Positions 43,241 through 53,036 of a stretch of 64,000 nucleotides of DNA are shown here, in pieces (the first letter of the stretch is position 1; every line of letters starts with the position of its first letter). A program made the translations under genes and the position numbers. The notes under the pieces were generated by a model, which did no database searches, was not told where the DNA came from, and saw only the letters and a list, made by a program, of their open reading frames with translations. The DNA lies in assembly GCA_964348085.1 (NCBI GenBank), contig CAYGBI010000009.1:1-64000 (forward strand), read 5' to 3'. This DNA is from VXYL01 sp964348085 (GTDB lineage: Bacteria; Pseudomonadota; Gammaproteobacteria; Pseudomonadales; Azotimanducaceae).

Positions 43241-43869
43241 CGCGGGTCTTCTGGGATGTCGATACGCAAGTCGATTTCATGCGCCCGCACGGGCGGCTCT
43301 ACGTCGCCGGCGCGGACGCCATAGCCGCCAACCTGCGCCGGCTTACCGACTGCGCTCACGGCGCGGAAGTTCGCATCGTCGCGAGCGCAGACAAGCACGT
43401 CTCCGGCGACGAGGAGCTTTCCGACACCCCGGACTTCGCGAACACCTTCCCGCCCCATTGTCTGGCCGGCACCGACGGGCAAGAGAAGATCGCCGAGACC
43501 GCGTTGCGCAATCCGCTGGTTGTCGAGCCCGAGGCGCGCCCCGCCGACACGCTGGCCCGGCTCGCCCGACACGACGGCGACGTCCTTTTCAACAAGCGCT
43601 TCTTCGACGTGTTCACCAATCCCAACGTCGAGCCGGTGGTCGCGGCTTTGGGGGTTGACGAAGTCATGCTCTACGGCGTCGCGCTCGATGTCTGCAACCG
43701 CTACGCGGTGGAGGGGCTGCTTGCTCGTTGGCCGGCGCTCTCGCTGTCGTTGGTGACGGACGCCGTGCGCGCCATCGACGAGGACGGCCGCGAGCGACTC
43801 TTGGCCGACTGGCGCTCGCGTGGCGTTCGCATGACGACCACCAGCGAGGTGGTGACGGCGACGCTGTAG
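43237..43869 (+). CDS. Nicotinamidase/isochorismatase family hydrolase
   Basis: 210 aa. Predicted to deamidate nicotinamide to nicotinate for the phosphoribosyltransferase encoded immediately upstream. Catalytic triad residues in order: D9 (WDVDTQVDF), K120 (NKRFFDVF) and C153 (GVALDVCNRY). Metal ligands fit D52, H54 and H74 (ADKHVSGDEE, PPHCLAGT). The ATG at 43237 lies inside the upstream stop; a frame-compatible earlier start would overlap by 57 nt. Convergent with the PLP lyase gene, with 4 bp between the stops. Confidence 0.87.
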   Translation: MTRVFWDVDTQVDFMRPHGRLYVAGADAIAANLRRLTDCAHGAEVRIVASADKHVSGDEELSDTPDFANTFPPHCLAGTDGQEKIAETALRNPLVVEPEARPADTLARLARHDGDVLFNKRFFDVFTNPNVEPVVAALGVDEVMLYGVALDVCNRYAVEGLLARWPALSLSLVTDAVRAIDEDGRERLLADWRSRGVRMTTTSEVVTATL

Positions 43870-43873
43870 GACG

Positions 43874-44772
43874 CTATAAGTTGCCGCCGGTCAAGATCAC
43901 GCCCACTTCGCCTCGCGCGACACCCGGGTTTTCTGCCATGGCCGCAAGCGTCACCGCCGCCGATGGCTCGACGACGATCTTCATGATCGCACCGACAAGC
44001 GCAGTCCAGTGCTCGATGGCGGCGTCCGACGCCAGCCAAACAGCGGTTCCGTACCGCTTGAGAATAGCGAAGTTGCGTTCCCCCAAGCCGGTGCGCAGGC
44101 CGTCGGCGATGGTGAGCGGCGGCAGCGCGGGCTGCCGTGCGCCGAGGGTCAGCGAGTCCTTGGCGTCCCGGGCGAGGGTCGGCTCGGCGAGCATGACGGT
44201 AGCGCGGCCGGCGACCGCAAGCACGGTGCCCGCGGCCAATCCACCCCCGCCCACGGGCACCCAGACTTGATCGAGGCGCGGCCGTTCCGCCAGCAATTCG
44301 AGTGCCGCGGTGCCGGCCCCGGCGATGATGCGGGAGTCGTCGTAGGGGGGAACGAAGGTCGCTTGGTGTTTTGCGACGACCTCGCGCAGGACCGCCTCCC
44401 GGTCCTCAAGCGTGGGCTCGCAGTCGACCAGCTCGGCGCCGTAGCGTTTGATCGCCTCGCGCTTCGACGCCCGGGCGTTGGCTGGCACGACGATGATCGC
44501 CCGCAATCCGGCATCCCGCGCGGCGAGCGCCAGCGCGGCGCCGTGGTTGCCCGAAGAGTGCGTGGCCACGGTCTTGACGTCGACCGGCAACGAATGTACG
44601 GCGTTGGTGGCGCCACGCATCTTGAACGCGCCGCCGCGCTGGAGGTTTTCGCACTTGAAGTGGAACTTCGCGCCGAGCATGGCGTTGAGCGTGCGACTCG
44701 CGAACACCGGCGTGCGATGCACGCGGCCTTGGATGCGTCGCGCCGCGGCGACGACATTCGCCGGCGACGGTG

Positions 44773-44776
<4 letters not shown>
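43874..44776 (-). CDS. PLP-dependent lyase (threonine/serine dehydratase-like)
   Basis: 300 aa, fold type II PLP enzyme. The Schiff-base lysine is K52 in RGGAFKMRGATNA; the substrate loop is THSSGNHGAALA; and the phosphate-binding glycine loop is PVGGGGLAAG. There is no regulatory ACT domain, as in biodegradative or amino-acid racemase/dehydratase members (threonine dehydratase, serine racemase, hydroxyaspartate lyase). GTG start overlaps the glnS stop (GTGA), making it the last gene of the four-gene operon. Confidence 0.88.
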
Positions 44777-46418
<1,642 letters not shown>

Positions 46419-46422
<4 letters not shown>

Positions 46423-47264
46423 CGCGGTCGAACCGCAGTGGCGACCGGGGTGCCGACCTTCACCTCGGCGCCGGCCTCGATGCCGCGCACCGGGGTCACC
46501 GCCTCGGGCGGGAACACCGCGATCACCGTGGAGCCCATGAGGAACGCGCCGACCTCGTCGCCGCGACGAAAATACACCCCCTCGGGTACTTGCGACCGTC
46601 GCCGTCGATAGGGCGATCGCGGGCCGTTCGGCCAAGCCACTTCAATGCTGGCGACGATCAGCGCGCCGACCAGCACGAGCGCGAAGTCGCCGAAACTTGC
46701 GCCGAGGCGCAGCGCCAAGCGTTCGTTGCGGGCGAACAGCCCGGGCAGGTGGCTCTCGGTGACGGCGTTCACCGAGAACAGCCTTCCGGGGATCTCGACA
46801 GCGCCGAGCAACGCCGCGTCGCACGGCGCGTGTACGCGGTGATAGTTGTGCGGCGCAAGATAAATGGTGATGAACCAGCCGCCGTCCAAGGATGCCGCGA
46901 AGTTTGCATCGGCCAACAACTCGGCGAGTCCGTAATCGCGACCCTTGGCCTGCAGCAGTCGGCCGCCTTGGACCGCGCCGACTTGGCTTACGGTGCCGTC
47001 GGCTGCGCTTGCGATCGCCCGCGGGGCTTCGGGCATCGGGCGCGCGCCCGGCTTCAGCCTGCGGGCGAAGAAGTCGTTGAAACTGGCGAAGTCGCCGGCG
47101 GAGTCGCCTTCGTACTCCGCCAAGTCGATGTCGTAGGCGGCCATGAAGCGTTCGATCAGGAAACGCTTCACATGTCGCTGTCGGGTGGCGGCGACGGCGC
47201 CGACGCCACGCGACAGGGCGTGCTGGGGCAGTAGACGCTGCAAGCGCACGAACGGATGCGTCAC
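46419..47264 (-). CDS. psd: Phosphatidylserine decarboxylase proenzyme
   Basis: 281 aa from a GTG at 47264. Converts phosphatidylserine to phosphatidylethanolamine at the inner membrane. The self-cleavage site is GST in FLMGSTVIAVF, leaving a pyruvoyl group on S245; the family's usual LGST is MGST here. YLAPHNYHRVHAPCD carries the conserved histidines, and FFARRLKPGARP is typical. Its start overlaps the rhodanese stop (GTGA) and its stop overlaps the glnS start. An earlier frame start would place it inside the rhodanese gene. Confidence 0.94.
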
Positions 47265-48061
47265 GGCGCGGCCACCGGCAAATCGGCCCGGTTGCCCCAT
47301 TCGGACCACGATCCGTGATAGGCGCGAACGCGGGGGAACCCCAAGAGGCGCGCCGCCATGTAGGCGAGGCCGGAGCGGTGGTGCGTTTGGCAGTGGGCGA
47401 TGATGTCCCGCTCGGCGACGATGCCGCGCTCGGCAAGGCGTCCGGCGAGGTCTTCCACCAAGCGCAACTGCCGGTTGGGATCGGTGAGATCGAGCCAATC
47501 GAGGTTCACCGCCCCCGGAATGTGACCGGCGCGTGCGGCACCGCTCTTCAGGCCGTGGTATTCCTCCGCCGAGCGGCAATCCCAAACCACCAGCGTGGGG
47601 TCGTCGAGGCGAGGGAGGATGTCCTCGGCTTCGGCGATCGGCGCGTGGCGGATGTCGATGTCGACGTCGGAGGGCGCCACCTGCGGCAACTCGGTGTCAA
47701 GCGGCAATCCCGCGCCGTGCCAAGCGTGCAGGCCGCCGTCGAGGTAGCGCCAGTTGTCGTTGCCGATCACGTCCAAGGTCCACGCGAAGCGACCTGCCCA
47801 ACCGCCGCCTTCGTCGTCCAGCGTCACCACCTCGCGACCGTGGGTATAGCCGATGCGGCGAAACAGGCTCCGCAAGCGGGCGATGTCCGGCAACCGGCCC
47901 GTCGCCGGCGGGACGCCGGAGATCAGTTCCCGCGGCTCGACGTTCACCGCGCCCGGTACGTGCGCGGCCGCGTAGACTTGGCGAGTGGTCACCTGCACGA
48001 CGAGAGGCCCGTCGCCTAGGCGGCGGGACAGTTCCTCGGGCGAGATCAGCGTGGCGCTCAT
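47261..48061 (-). CDS. Two-domain rhodanese-like sulfurtransferase
   Basis: 266 aa from the ATG at 48061. Tandem rhodanese domains: the first has aspartate (D82) at the catalytic position, the usual inactive form. The second has C224 in IAHCQTHHRSG, where the active loop follows HC. Members transfer sulfane sulfur from 3-mercaptopyruvate or thiosulfate. First gene of the rhodanese-psd-glnS-PLP lyase operon. It is divergent from orn with 105 bp between the starts. A longer start at 48100 is possible but unlikely. Confidence 0.9.
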   Translation of the reverse strand: MSATLISPEELSRRLGDGPLVVQVTTRQVYAAAHVPGAVNVEPRELISGVPPATGRLPDIARLRSLFRRIGYTHGREVVTLDDEGGGWAGRFAWTLDVIGNDNWRYLDGGLHAWHGAGLPLDTELPQVAPSDVDIDIRHAPIAEAEDILPRLDDPTLVVWDCRSAEEYHGLKSGAARAGHIPGAVNLDWLDLTDPNRQLRLVEDLAGRLAERGIVAERDIIAHCQTHHRSGLAYMAARLLGFPRVRAYHGSWSEWGNRADLPVAAP

Positions 48062-48166
48062 GGGGCGGAATGATAGCGCCCCGACGCCTCGGGGTTGCAT
48101 CTACGCTGCCGAGCCGATGGGCTGATACGCTGCACGTATCCGCCGACGAGTGCCCGAACCGTCCGT

Positions 48167-48721
48167 ATGAACGACTCCGCAAAGACAATGCCGCCACTCG
48201 TGTGGATGGATTTGGAGATGACCGGGCTCTCGGTCGAAACCGACGTGATTCTAGAGATCGCCACCATCGTCACCAACGCCGAACTCGACACGGTGGCCGT
48301 CGGCCCGGTGCTCGCTATTCATCAAGACGAACGCGCGCTCGCCGGCATGGATGCGTGGAACACCAAACACCACACTGCTTCAGGTTTGCTGGATCGGGTG
48401 CGCCGGTCTCCGGTGAGCGTGACGGAAGCGGAAGCCGTGACGCTCGCCTTCGTCGAACGCCATTGCGCGCCTGGGATCGCCCCGCTCTGCGGCAACACGG
48501 TGTGGCAAGATCGCCGCTTCCTCATGCGCTACATGCCCGTGCTCGACGCCCATCTGCACTACCGCATCGTCGATGTTTCCACGGTCAAGGAACTCGCTCG
48601 CCGCTGGCGGCCGAAGCTGGTCTCGCAATTCAAGAAGAAAAACGCCCACCGCGCGCTCGACGACATCCAAGAGTCCATCGCCGAATTGCGCCACTACCGC
48701 GAGCGCTTCTTTGCGCTCTGA
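48167..48721 (+). CDS. orn: Oligoribonuclease
   Basis: 184 aa. 3'-5' exonuclease that finishes degradation of 2-5 nt RNA fragments and of pGpG from cyclic-di-GMP. DEDDh motifs are intact: D15 and E17 in VWMDLEMTG, GNTVWQDRRFL, and the HRALDDIQESI segment with histidine and aspartate. The start is chosen from family length. The last codons and stop lie in the first of three 18-bp tandem units that it shares, on the opposite strand, with the convergent queG gene. Confidence 0.94.
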   Translation: MNDSAKTMPPLVWMDLEMTGLSVETDVILEIATIVTNAELDTVAVGPVLAIHQDERALAGMDAWNTKHHTASGLLDRVRRSPVSVTEAEAVTLAFVERHCAPGIAPLCGNTVWQDRRFLMRYMPVLDAHLHYRIVDVSTVKELARRWRPKLVSQFKKKNAHRALDDIQESIAELRHYRERFFAL

Positions 48722-49806
48722 CGCTTCTTTGCGCTCTGACGCTTCTTTGCGCTCTGACGCGCCAATGCCCAGTCGATGTGCTCGCAAGCCATGGCCGAAG
48801 CCTCGGGCCGTCGGCGTCGCAGGGCGGCGACGATGCCGGCGTTGTACGGTGCGTTGCCGGCGGCCACCGCGAGATTGCGCAGCCACTGCTGGTAGTTGAC
48901 CCGGCGAATCGCCATGCCCTCGGTTCGCGCGAGGAACTCGGTTTCGTCCCAAGCCAGCAGCTCGGCGATGGCAGCGTTGTCCAGCCCGTGACGAGGTGCA
49001 AAGTCCGGCTCGGGCGAACGCGCCGCGAAGCGGTTCCACGGGCAAACGATCTGACAGTCGTCGCAGCCGAATACCCGGTTGCCGATGGCTTCGCGCAATT
49101 CGAGGGGAATGGCCCCCTTGTGTTCGATGGTCAGGTAGGAGATGCAGCGTCGGGCGTCGAGCTTGCCCGGCGCGACGATGGCGTCGGTGGGGCAGGCGGT
49201 CATGCAGGCGCGACAGTTGCCGCAGCCCGGTTGCCGACGGCGCGGCGTCACCGGCAATGGCAAGTCGGTGTAGACCTCGCCTAAGAAGAACCACGAGCCG
49301 GCGTCTTCGTTCAACAGCAGCGTGTTCTTGCCGATCCAGCCGAGCCCGGCCTTTTCGCCCAAGGGCTTCTCCAGCACCGGCGCGGAATCGGTAAAGGCGC
49401 GGAATCTTCCGCCGGCGGCGCGTTCGATCCGCTTCGCCAAGCGCGCGAGGCGACGGCGCACCGTCTTGTGGTAGTCGCGGCCCAAGGCGTAGCGGGCGAT
49501 GTAGGCGGTGCCGTCGTTGGTCGGCGTCTCGGTGGCGGCGGGGGGCGTCACTCCCAGATAGTTCATGCGCGCCGATACGACGCGGATGGTGCCGGGCAGC
49601 AAGCGCTCGGGCGCCAACCGCTTGTCCAAGTTGCGCTCCAGATAGCCCATATCGCCGTGCAGGCGGTCGGCCAGCCAGCGGCGAAAAGCCGGTGCGTAAG
49701 CGCTCAAGTCGGTGTCGGCGACGCCAATGCCCTGAAAGCCGAGTTCGAGCGCCCAGCGCTCGATGTCGGCAACCGTGACGGCGATGCCGGTCGCGCTATA
49801 CTCCAT
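48694..49806 (-). CDS. queG: Epoxyqueuosine reductase
   Basis: 370 aa. Last step of queuosine tRNA modification, a cobalamin- and Fe-S-dependent reduction. Two 4Fe-4S motifs: CGNCRACMTACP, and CDDCQIVCPWN with an additional CIS upstream. The aspartate proposed as proton donor corresponds to D111 in YALGRDYHK. The C-terminus carries three perfect QSAKKR repeats plus SR from the tandem DNA repeat, an addition beyond the family end. Convergent with orn, overlapping by 28 nt. Its start codon is only 2 bp from that of the divergent nnr. Confidence 0.93.
   Translation of the reverse strand: MEYSATGIAVTVADIERWALELGFQGIGVADTDLSAYAPAFRRWLADRLHGDMGYLERNLDKRLAPERLLPGTIRVVSARMNYLGVTPPAATETPTNDGTAYIARYALGRDYHKTVRRRLARLAKRIERAAGGRFRAFTDSAPVLEKPLGEKAGLGWIGKNTLLLNEDAGSWFFLGEVYTDLPLPVTPRRRQPGCGNCRACMTACPTDAIVAPGKLDARRCISYLTIEHKGAIPLELREAIGNRVFGCDDCQIVCPWNRFAARSPEPDFAPRHGLDNAAIAELLAWDETEFLARTEGMAIRRVNYQQWLRNLAVAAGNAPYNAGIVAALRRRRPEASAMACEHIDWALARQSAKKRQSAKKRQSAKKRSR
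48704..48757. repeat. 18-bp tandem triplication at the overlapping orn/queG ends
   Basis: CGCTTCTTTGCGCTCTGA is repeated three times without mismatch (48704-48721, 48722-48739, 48740-48757). On the plus strand the first unit ends with the orn stop codon; on the minus strand every unit encodes QSAKKR in queG. Confidence 0.92.
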
Positions 49807-49808
49807 TC

Positions 49809-51281
49809 ATGCGTGGCTTGACACGGATGGTTGAGCGAGTTTACACGGGCACGGAAGCGCGGGCCTTGGATCGACGCGCCATCGACGAGTTTGGCATTCC
49901 GGGCATTCGCTTGATGCGGCGCGCCGGAGCCGCCTCCTTCGCGGCGCTTCGGGAACGCTGGCCGGACGCCCGCGGCATCACCGTGGTCTGTGGTTCCGGC
50001 AACAATGGGGGCGATGGCTATGTCGTCGCCGGGCTCGCCCGGGACGCCGGGTTCGAAGTGCAAGTCGTCGCGCTGGCCGATCCCGGCAAGCTGACGGGCG
50101 ACGCCCGCACGGCCTATCGCTTCGCCGAGTGTCGCGTTGGCCCGGTCGCATTGGGTTGGCGGGACGCGCGGATCGCCGGCGACGTGGTGGTCGATGCGCT
50201 GCTTGGCACCGGCGCCCGGGGCGAGATGCGCGCCGGGTTCCAAGACGCCATCGATCGCATCAATGCCGCCGGCAAGCCGGTGCTCGCTTTGGACGTGCCG
50301 AGCGGCGTCGACGCCGACACCGGCGGCCTGCTGACCCGCAAACCCGTTCGCGCCGATGTCACCGTCACCTTCGTTGCTGTCAAGCTCGGTTTGGTCACCG
50401 GCGAGGCGGTTGATACCGTTGGCGACATCGTATTCGACGACCTCGACGTGCCGGCGGACGTCTACGAGAACGCCGGCATCGCAGCCCTCGACGGTGGTGC
50501 GCTGTCGTCGCTCGCCCGACCGCCCGGGGCGCACAAGGGCGACCTCGGCCGCTTGCTGATCGTCGGCGGCGAGGCGGATATGGGCGGCGCGGTGTTGCTA
50601 GCCGGCGAAGCGGCGTTGCGCACCGGCGCCGGTCTGGTCAGCATCGCCACCCGCGACGTCAACCGCACCGCGGTGCTGGCGCGCAGACCCGAGTTGATGG
50701 TGCGCGCCACGGCGACGCCGACCGACATTGAAGACCTGTTGGCTCGGGCCACGGCGGTGGCCGTTGGTCCCGGGCTCGGCCAAGGCACTTGGGGCCGAGA
50801 GTTGCTGGCTGCCTGCGCTCGTGCCGGCAAGCCGCTGGTGGTGGACGCCGATGGCTTGAATGTCGTCGCCGGGCTGGGCGTTCCGCTTCCCACCGGCGCG
50901 GTGATCACGCCGCACCCGGGCGAGGCGGGGCGTTTGCTTGGCGAAACGTCGGCTTGGATTCAAGCGCATCGGCCGCAAGCCGCCGCCAAACTCTCCGCGC
51001 ACGGCAAGGTGGCGGTGCTGAAGGGCGCCGGTTCTTTGCTCGGCCAAGACGGCGAGCTACGGGCCATTTGCCTGCTCGGTAACTCCGGCATGGCGACGGC
51101 GGGCAGCGGGGATGTGCTTACCGGCATTGTCGGCGCCCTGTTGGCGCGCGGGCTGGCCCCCGCCACCGCCGCGGAACTTGGCGTTTGGTTGCATGCCCGG
51201 GCCGGGGACGACGCGCTCGCCCGCCGACGTTCGTCCCTTGTCGCCGGCGACATCGTCGACGCGTTGAGGCTCAGGCGATGA
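49809..51281 (+). CDS. nnr: Bifunctional NAD(P)H-hydrate epimerase/ADP-dependent dehydratase
   Basis: 490 aa. Repairs damaged NAD(P)HX. N-terminal YjeF_N epimerase domain (VVCGSGNNGGDGYVVAGL, then VLALDVPSGVDADTGG), and C-terminal YjeF_C carbohydrate-kinase-like domain (HKGDLGRLLIVGG, ITPHPGEAGRLL, NSGMATAGSGDVLTGI). The ATG at 49809 is almost touching the queG start, so an internal ATG at 49827 is an alternative. The stop overlaps the tsaE start (ATGA). Confidence 0.94.
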   Translation: MRGLTRMVERVYTGTEARALDRRAIDEFGIPGIRLMRRAGAASFAALRERWPDARGITVVCGSGNNGGDGYVVAGLARDAGFEVQVVALADPGKLTGDARTAYRFAECRVGPVALGWRDARIAGDVVVDALLGTGARGEMRAGFQDAIDRINAAGKPVLALDVPSGVDADTGGLLTRKPVRADVTVTFVAVKLGLVTGEAVDTVGDIVFDDLDVPADVYENAGIAALDGGALSSLARPPGAHKGDLGRLLIVGGEADMGGAVLLAGEAALRTGAGLVSIATRDVNRTAVLARRPELMVRATATPTDIEDLLARATAVAVGPGLGQGTWGRELLAACARAGKPLVVDADGLNVVAGLGVPLPTGAVITPHPGEAGRLLGETSAWIQAHRPQAAAKLSAHGKVAVLKGAGSLLGQDGELRAICLLGNSGMATAGSGDVLTGIVGALLARGLAPATAAELGVWLHARAGDDALARRRSSLVAGDIVDALRLRR

Positions 51282-51709
51282 AGGCACTGGCGGGTTGCCG
51301 GTGGCTTGCCGACGAAGCGGCGACATTGGCGTTCGGCGGCGAGCTCGCGCACTGCGGGCTGACCACCGAACTCGTCTTTCTGCACGGCGACTTGGGCGTT
51401 GGCAAGACCACGCTGGTGCGCGGCCTACTGCGGGCGCTTGGCCACGTCGGAGCGGTGAAGAGCCCGACCTACACGTTGCTTGAAAGCTATGAACTCGACG
51501 GGCTGCGCGTTTATCATTTCGACTTCTATCGGATCTTCGACCCGCGCGAGCTCGGCTACATGGGCATCGACGATCTGATGAGCGAGCCGGCGGTGAAGCT
51601 CGTGGAATGGCCGACCAAGGCCGGGGACCGGCTGCCACCGCCTCATATCGATGTGCATTTGTCGAACGCAGGGATGGGTAGGCGTGTCGAAGTCATCGAT
51701 CATCGCTAA
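51278..51709 (+). CDS. tsaE: tRNA threonylcarbamoyladenosine biosynthesis ATPase TsaE
   Basis: 143 aa. ATPase partner of TsaB and TsaD in t6A formation on ANN-decoding tRNAs. Walker A is GDLGVGKTT; SPTYTLLESYE and YHFDFYRI are family signatures, and LVEWPTKAGDRLP closes the core. The ATG overlaps the nnr stop; amiB starts inside its 3' end. The block is compact and likely a single transcript with nnr, amiB and mutL. Confidence 0.94.
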   Translation: MKALAGCRWLADEAATLAFGGELAHCGLTTELVFLHGDLGVGKTTLVRGLLRALGHVGAVKSPTYTLLESYELDGLRVYHFDFYRIFDPRELGYMGIDDLMSEPAVKLVEWPTKAGDRLPPPHIDVHLSNAGMGRRVEVIDHR

Positions 51710-53036
51710 GGCGGCGCGTGGCGCCGCGTCGATAGCGCTGCTTGCGGTGGCGTCGGCGGTCGACGCCAATGAACTGTCGAGTATTCGGCTGCACGACGCG
51801 CCGGACTCCACCCGCGTCGTGCTCGACACCCGCAGCCGACCGAGCTACACGCTGTTCACCATGGAGAATCCCCCCCGTCTGGTGATCGACCTGCGCGACA
51901 CGGCGGCGTCGCCCAAGTTGACCACGCCGAAAGGGGACAGCCGGGTGGTCAAGCGCATCCGCACGGCCAAGCGCAAGCGCGACGACTACCGCGTGGTGCT
52001 GGATCTGCGGCAAACCGCCAGGCACGCCGAGTTCGTGCTGGCGCCGGTTCGACCATACGGCCATCGCTTGGTCGTCGACCTCTTCCCCTCCGCAGGTACG
52101 AGCAGGCCGCGCCCGGAAGTGCGAGCGCCGGACGGTGAGCGGGACGCCGTAGTGGCCATCGACGCGGGGCATGGCGGCGAAGACCCCGGCGCCGTTGGCG
52201 TCGGGCGGGTCTACGAGAAGACGGTGGTGCTGGCGATCGCCCGCGCCGTGAAGAAGAACCTCGACGCCATGCCGGGTATACGCGCGGTCTTGGTGCGCGA
52301 TGGCGATTACTACGTGCCGTTGCGCAGGCGCACGGCGTTGGCGCGACGCGCGGATGTGCGCGCGGACTTGTTCGTTTCCATCCACGCCGATGCGTTTCGG
52401 CTCTCCAGTGTGCGCGGCGCCTCGGTATACGCGCTGTCCAGGCGCGGCGCTTCGAGCGAGATGGCGCGTTGGCTGGCGGCATCGGAAAACAAGTCGGATC
52501 TGATCGGCGGCGTCGGCGGCTCCGTATCGTTGGACGAGGTGGAGGACTCGGTCGCCGAACTGCTCGTGGATTTGTCCATGGATCACAAGATGGAGGCGAG
52601 TATCGCCCTCGGCGAAGCCGTGCTCGGCACGCTCAAGGAAGTCACCCGGCTGCACAAGAGCCATGTCGAATTGGCCGGCTTCGTCGTGTTGAAAGCGCCT
52701 GATGTGCCGTCTATTCTCGTCGAAACGGGGTTCATCTCCAATCCCACCGAGGCGCGACGGTTGGCGAGCGCCCGCCATCAACGCCGCTTGGCGAGGGCCA
52801 TCGCCGACGGCATTCAAGGCTACCTGCTGCGCAGTCCCCCGCCGGACACGTTGCTCGCCTCTCTATCCGACCGCGGCAGCTTGAGCTATGTCATCAAGCG
52901 CGGCGACACGCTGTCCGAAATCGCCGAGCGCAACCGGGTTTCCCTACACGTTTTGCGGTCGTTGAACAGTCTTAACAGCGACCATATTCGCGTCGGTCAA
53001 GTGCTGCTGATCCCGTTCGCCGGGAGCGGCGGCTGA
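51684..53036 (+). CDS. amiB: N-acetylmuramoyl-L-alanine amidase with AMIN and LysM domains
   Basis: 450 aa from a GTG at 51684, overlapping tsaE by 26 nt. Periplasmic zinc amidase that splits septal peptidoglycan. Signal peptide, about 1-30 (AKAARGAASIALLAVASAV), AMIN domain about 35-130, then Amidase_3 with AIDAGHGGEDPGAVG (zinc histidine), the glutamate in RVYEKTVVL and SIHADAF, and ILVETGFISNP. A C-terminal LysM domain (YVIKRGDTLSEIAERNRVSL) binds peptidoglycan. mutL starts on its last base. Confidence 0.93.
   Translation: MSKSSIIAKAARGAASIALLAVASAVDANELSSIRLHDAPDSTRVVLDTRSRPSYTLFTMENPPRLVIDLRDTAASPKLTTPKGDSRVVKRIRTAKRKRDDYRVVLDLRQTARHAEFVLAPVRPYGHRLVVDLFPSAGTSRPRPEVRAPDGERDAVVAIDAGHGGEDPGAVGVGRVYEKTVVLAIARAVKKNLDAMPGIRAVLVRDGDYYVPLRRRTALARRADVRADLFVSIHADAFRLSSVRGASVYALSRRGASSEMARWLAASENKSDLIGGVGGSVSLDEVEDSVAELLVDLSMDHKMEASIALGEAVLGTLKEVTRLHKSHVELAGFVVLKAPDVPSILVETGFISNPTEARRLASARHQRRLARAIADGIQGYLLRSPPPDTLLASLSDRGSLSYVIKRGDTLSEIAERNRVSLHVLRSLNSLNSDHIRVGQVLLIPFAGSGG

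Noticed and set aside
47533..49284. 583-codon plus-strand frame crossing rhodanese, orn and queG
   Set aside because: Runs through three well-supported genes and encodes arginine-rich low-complexity text.
49797..49823. Promoter from TATACT (49797) or TTGACA (49818) for nnr/queG
   Set aside because: The boxes are not paired at a workable spacing for either gene, and they lie inside or at the coding starts.
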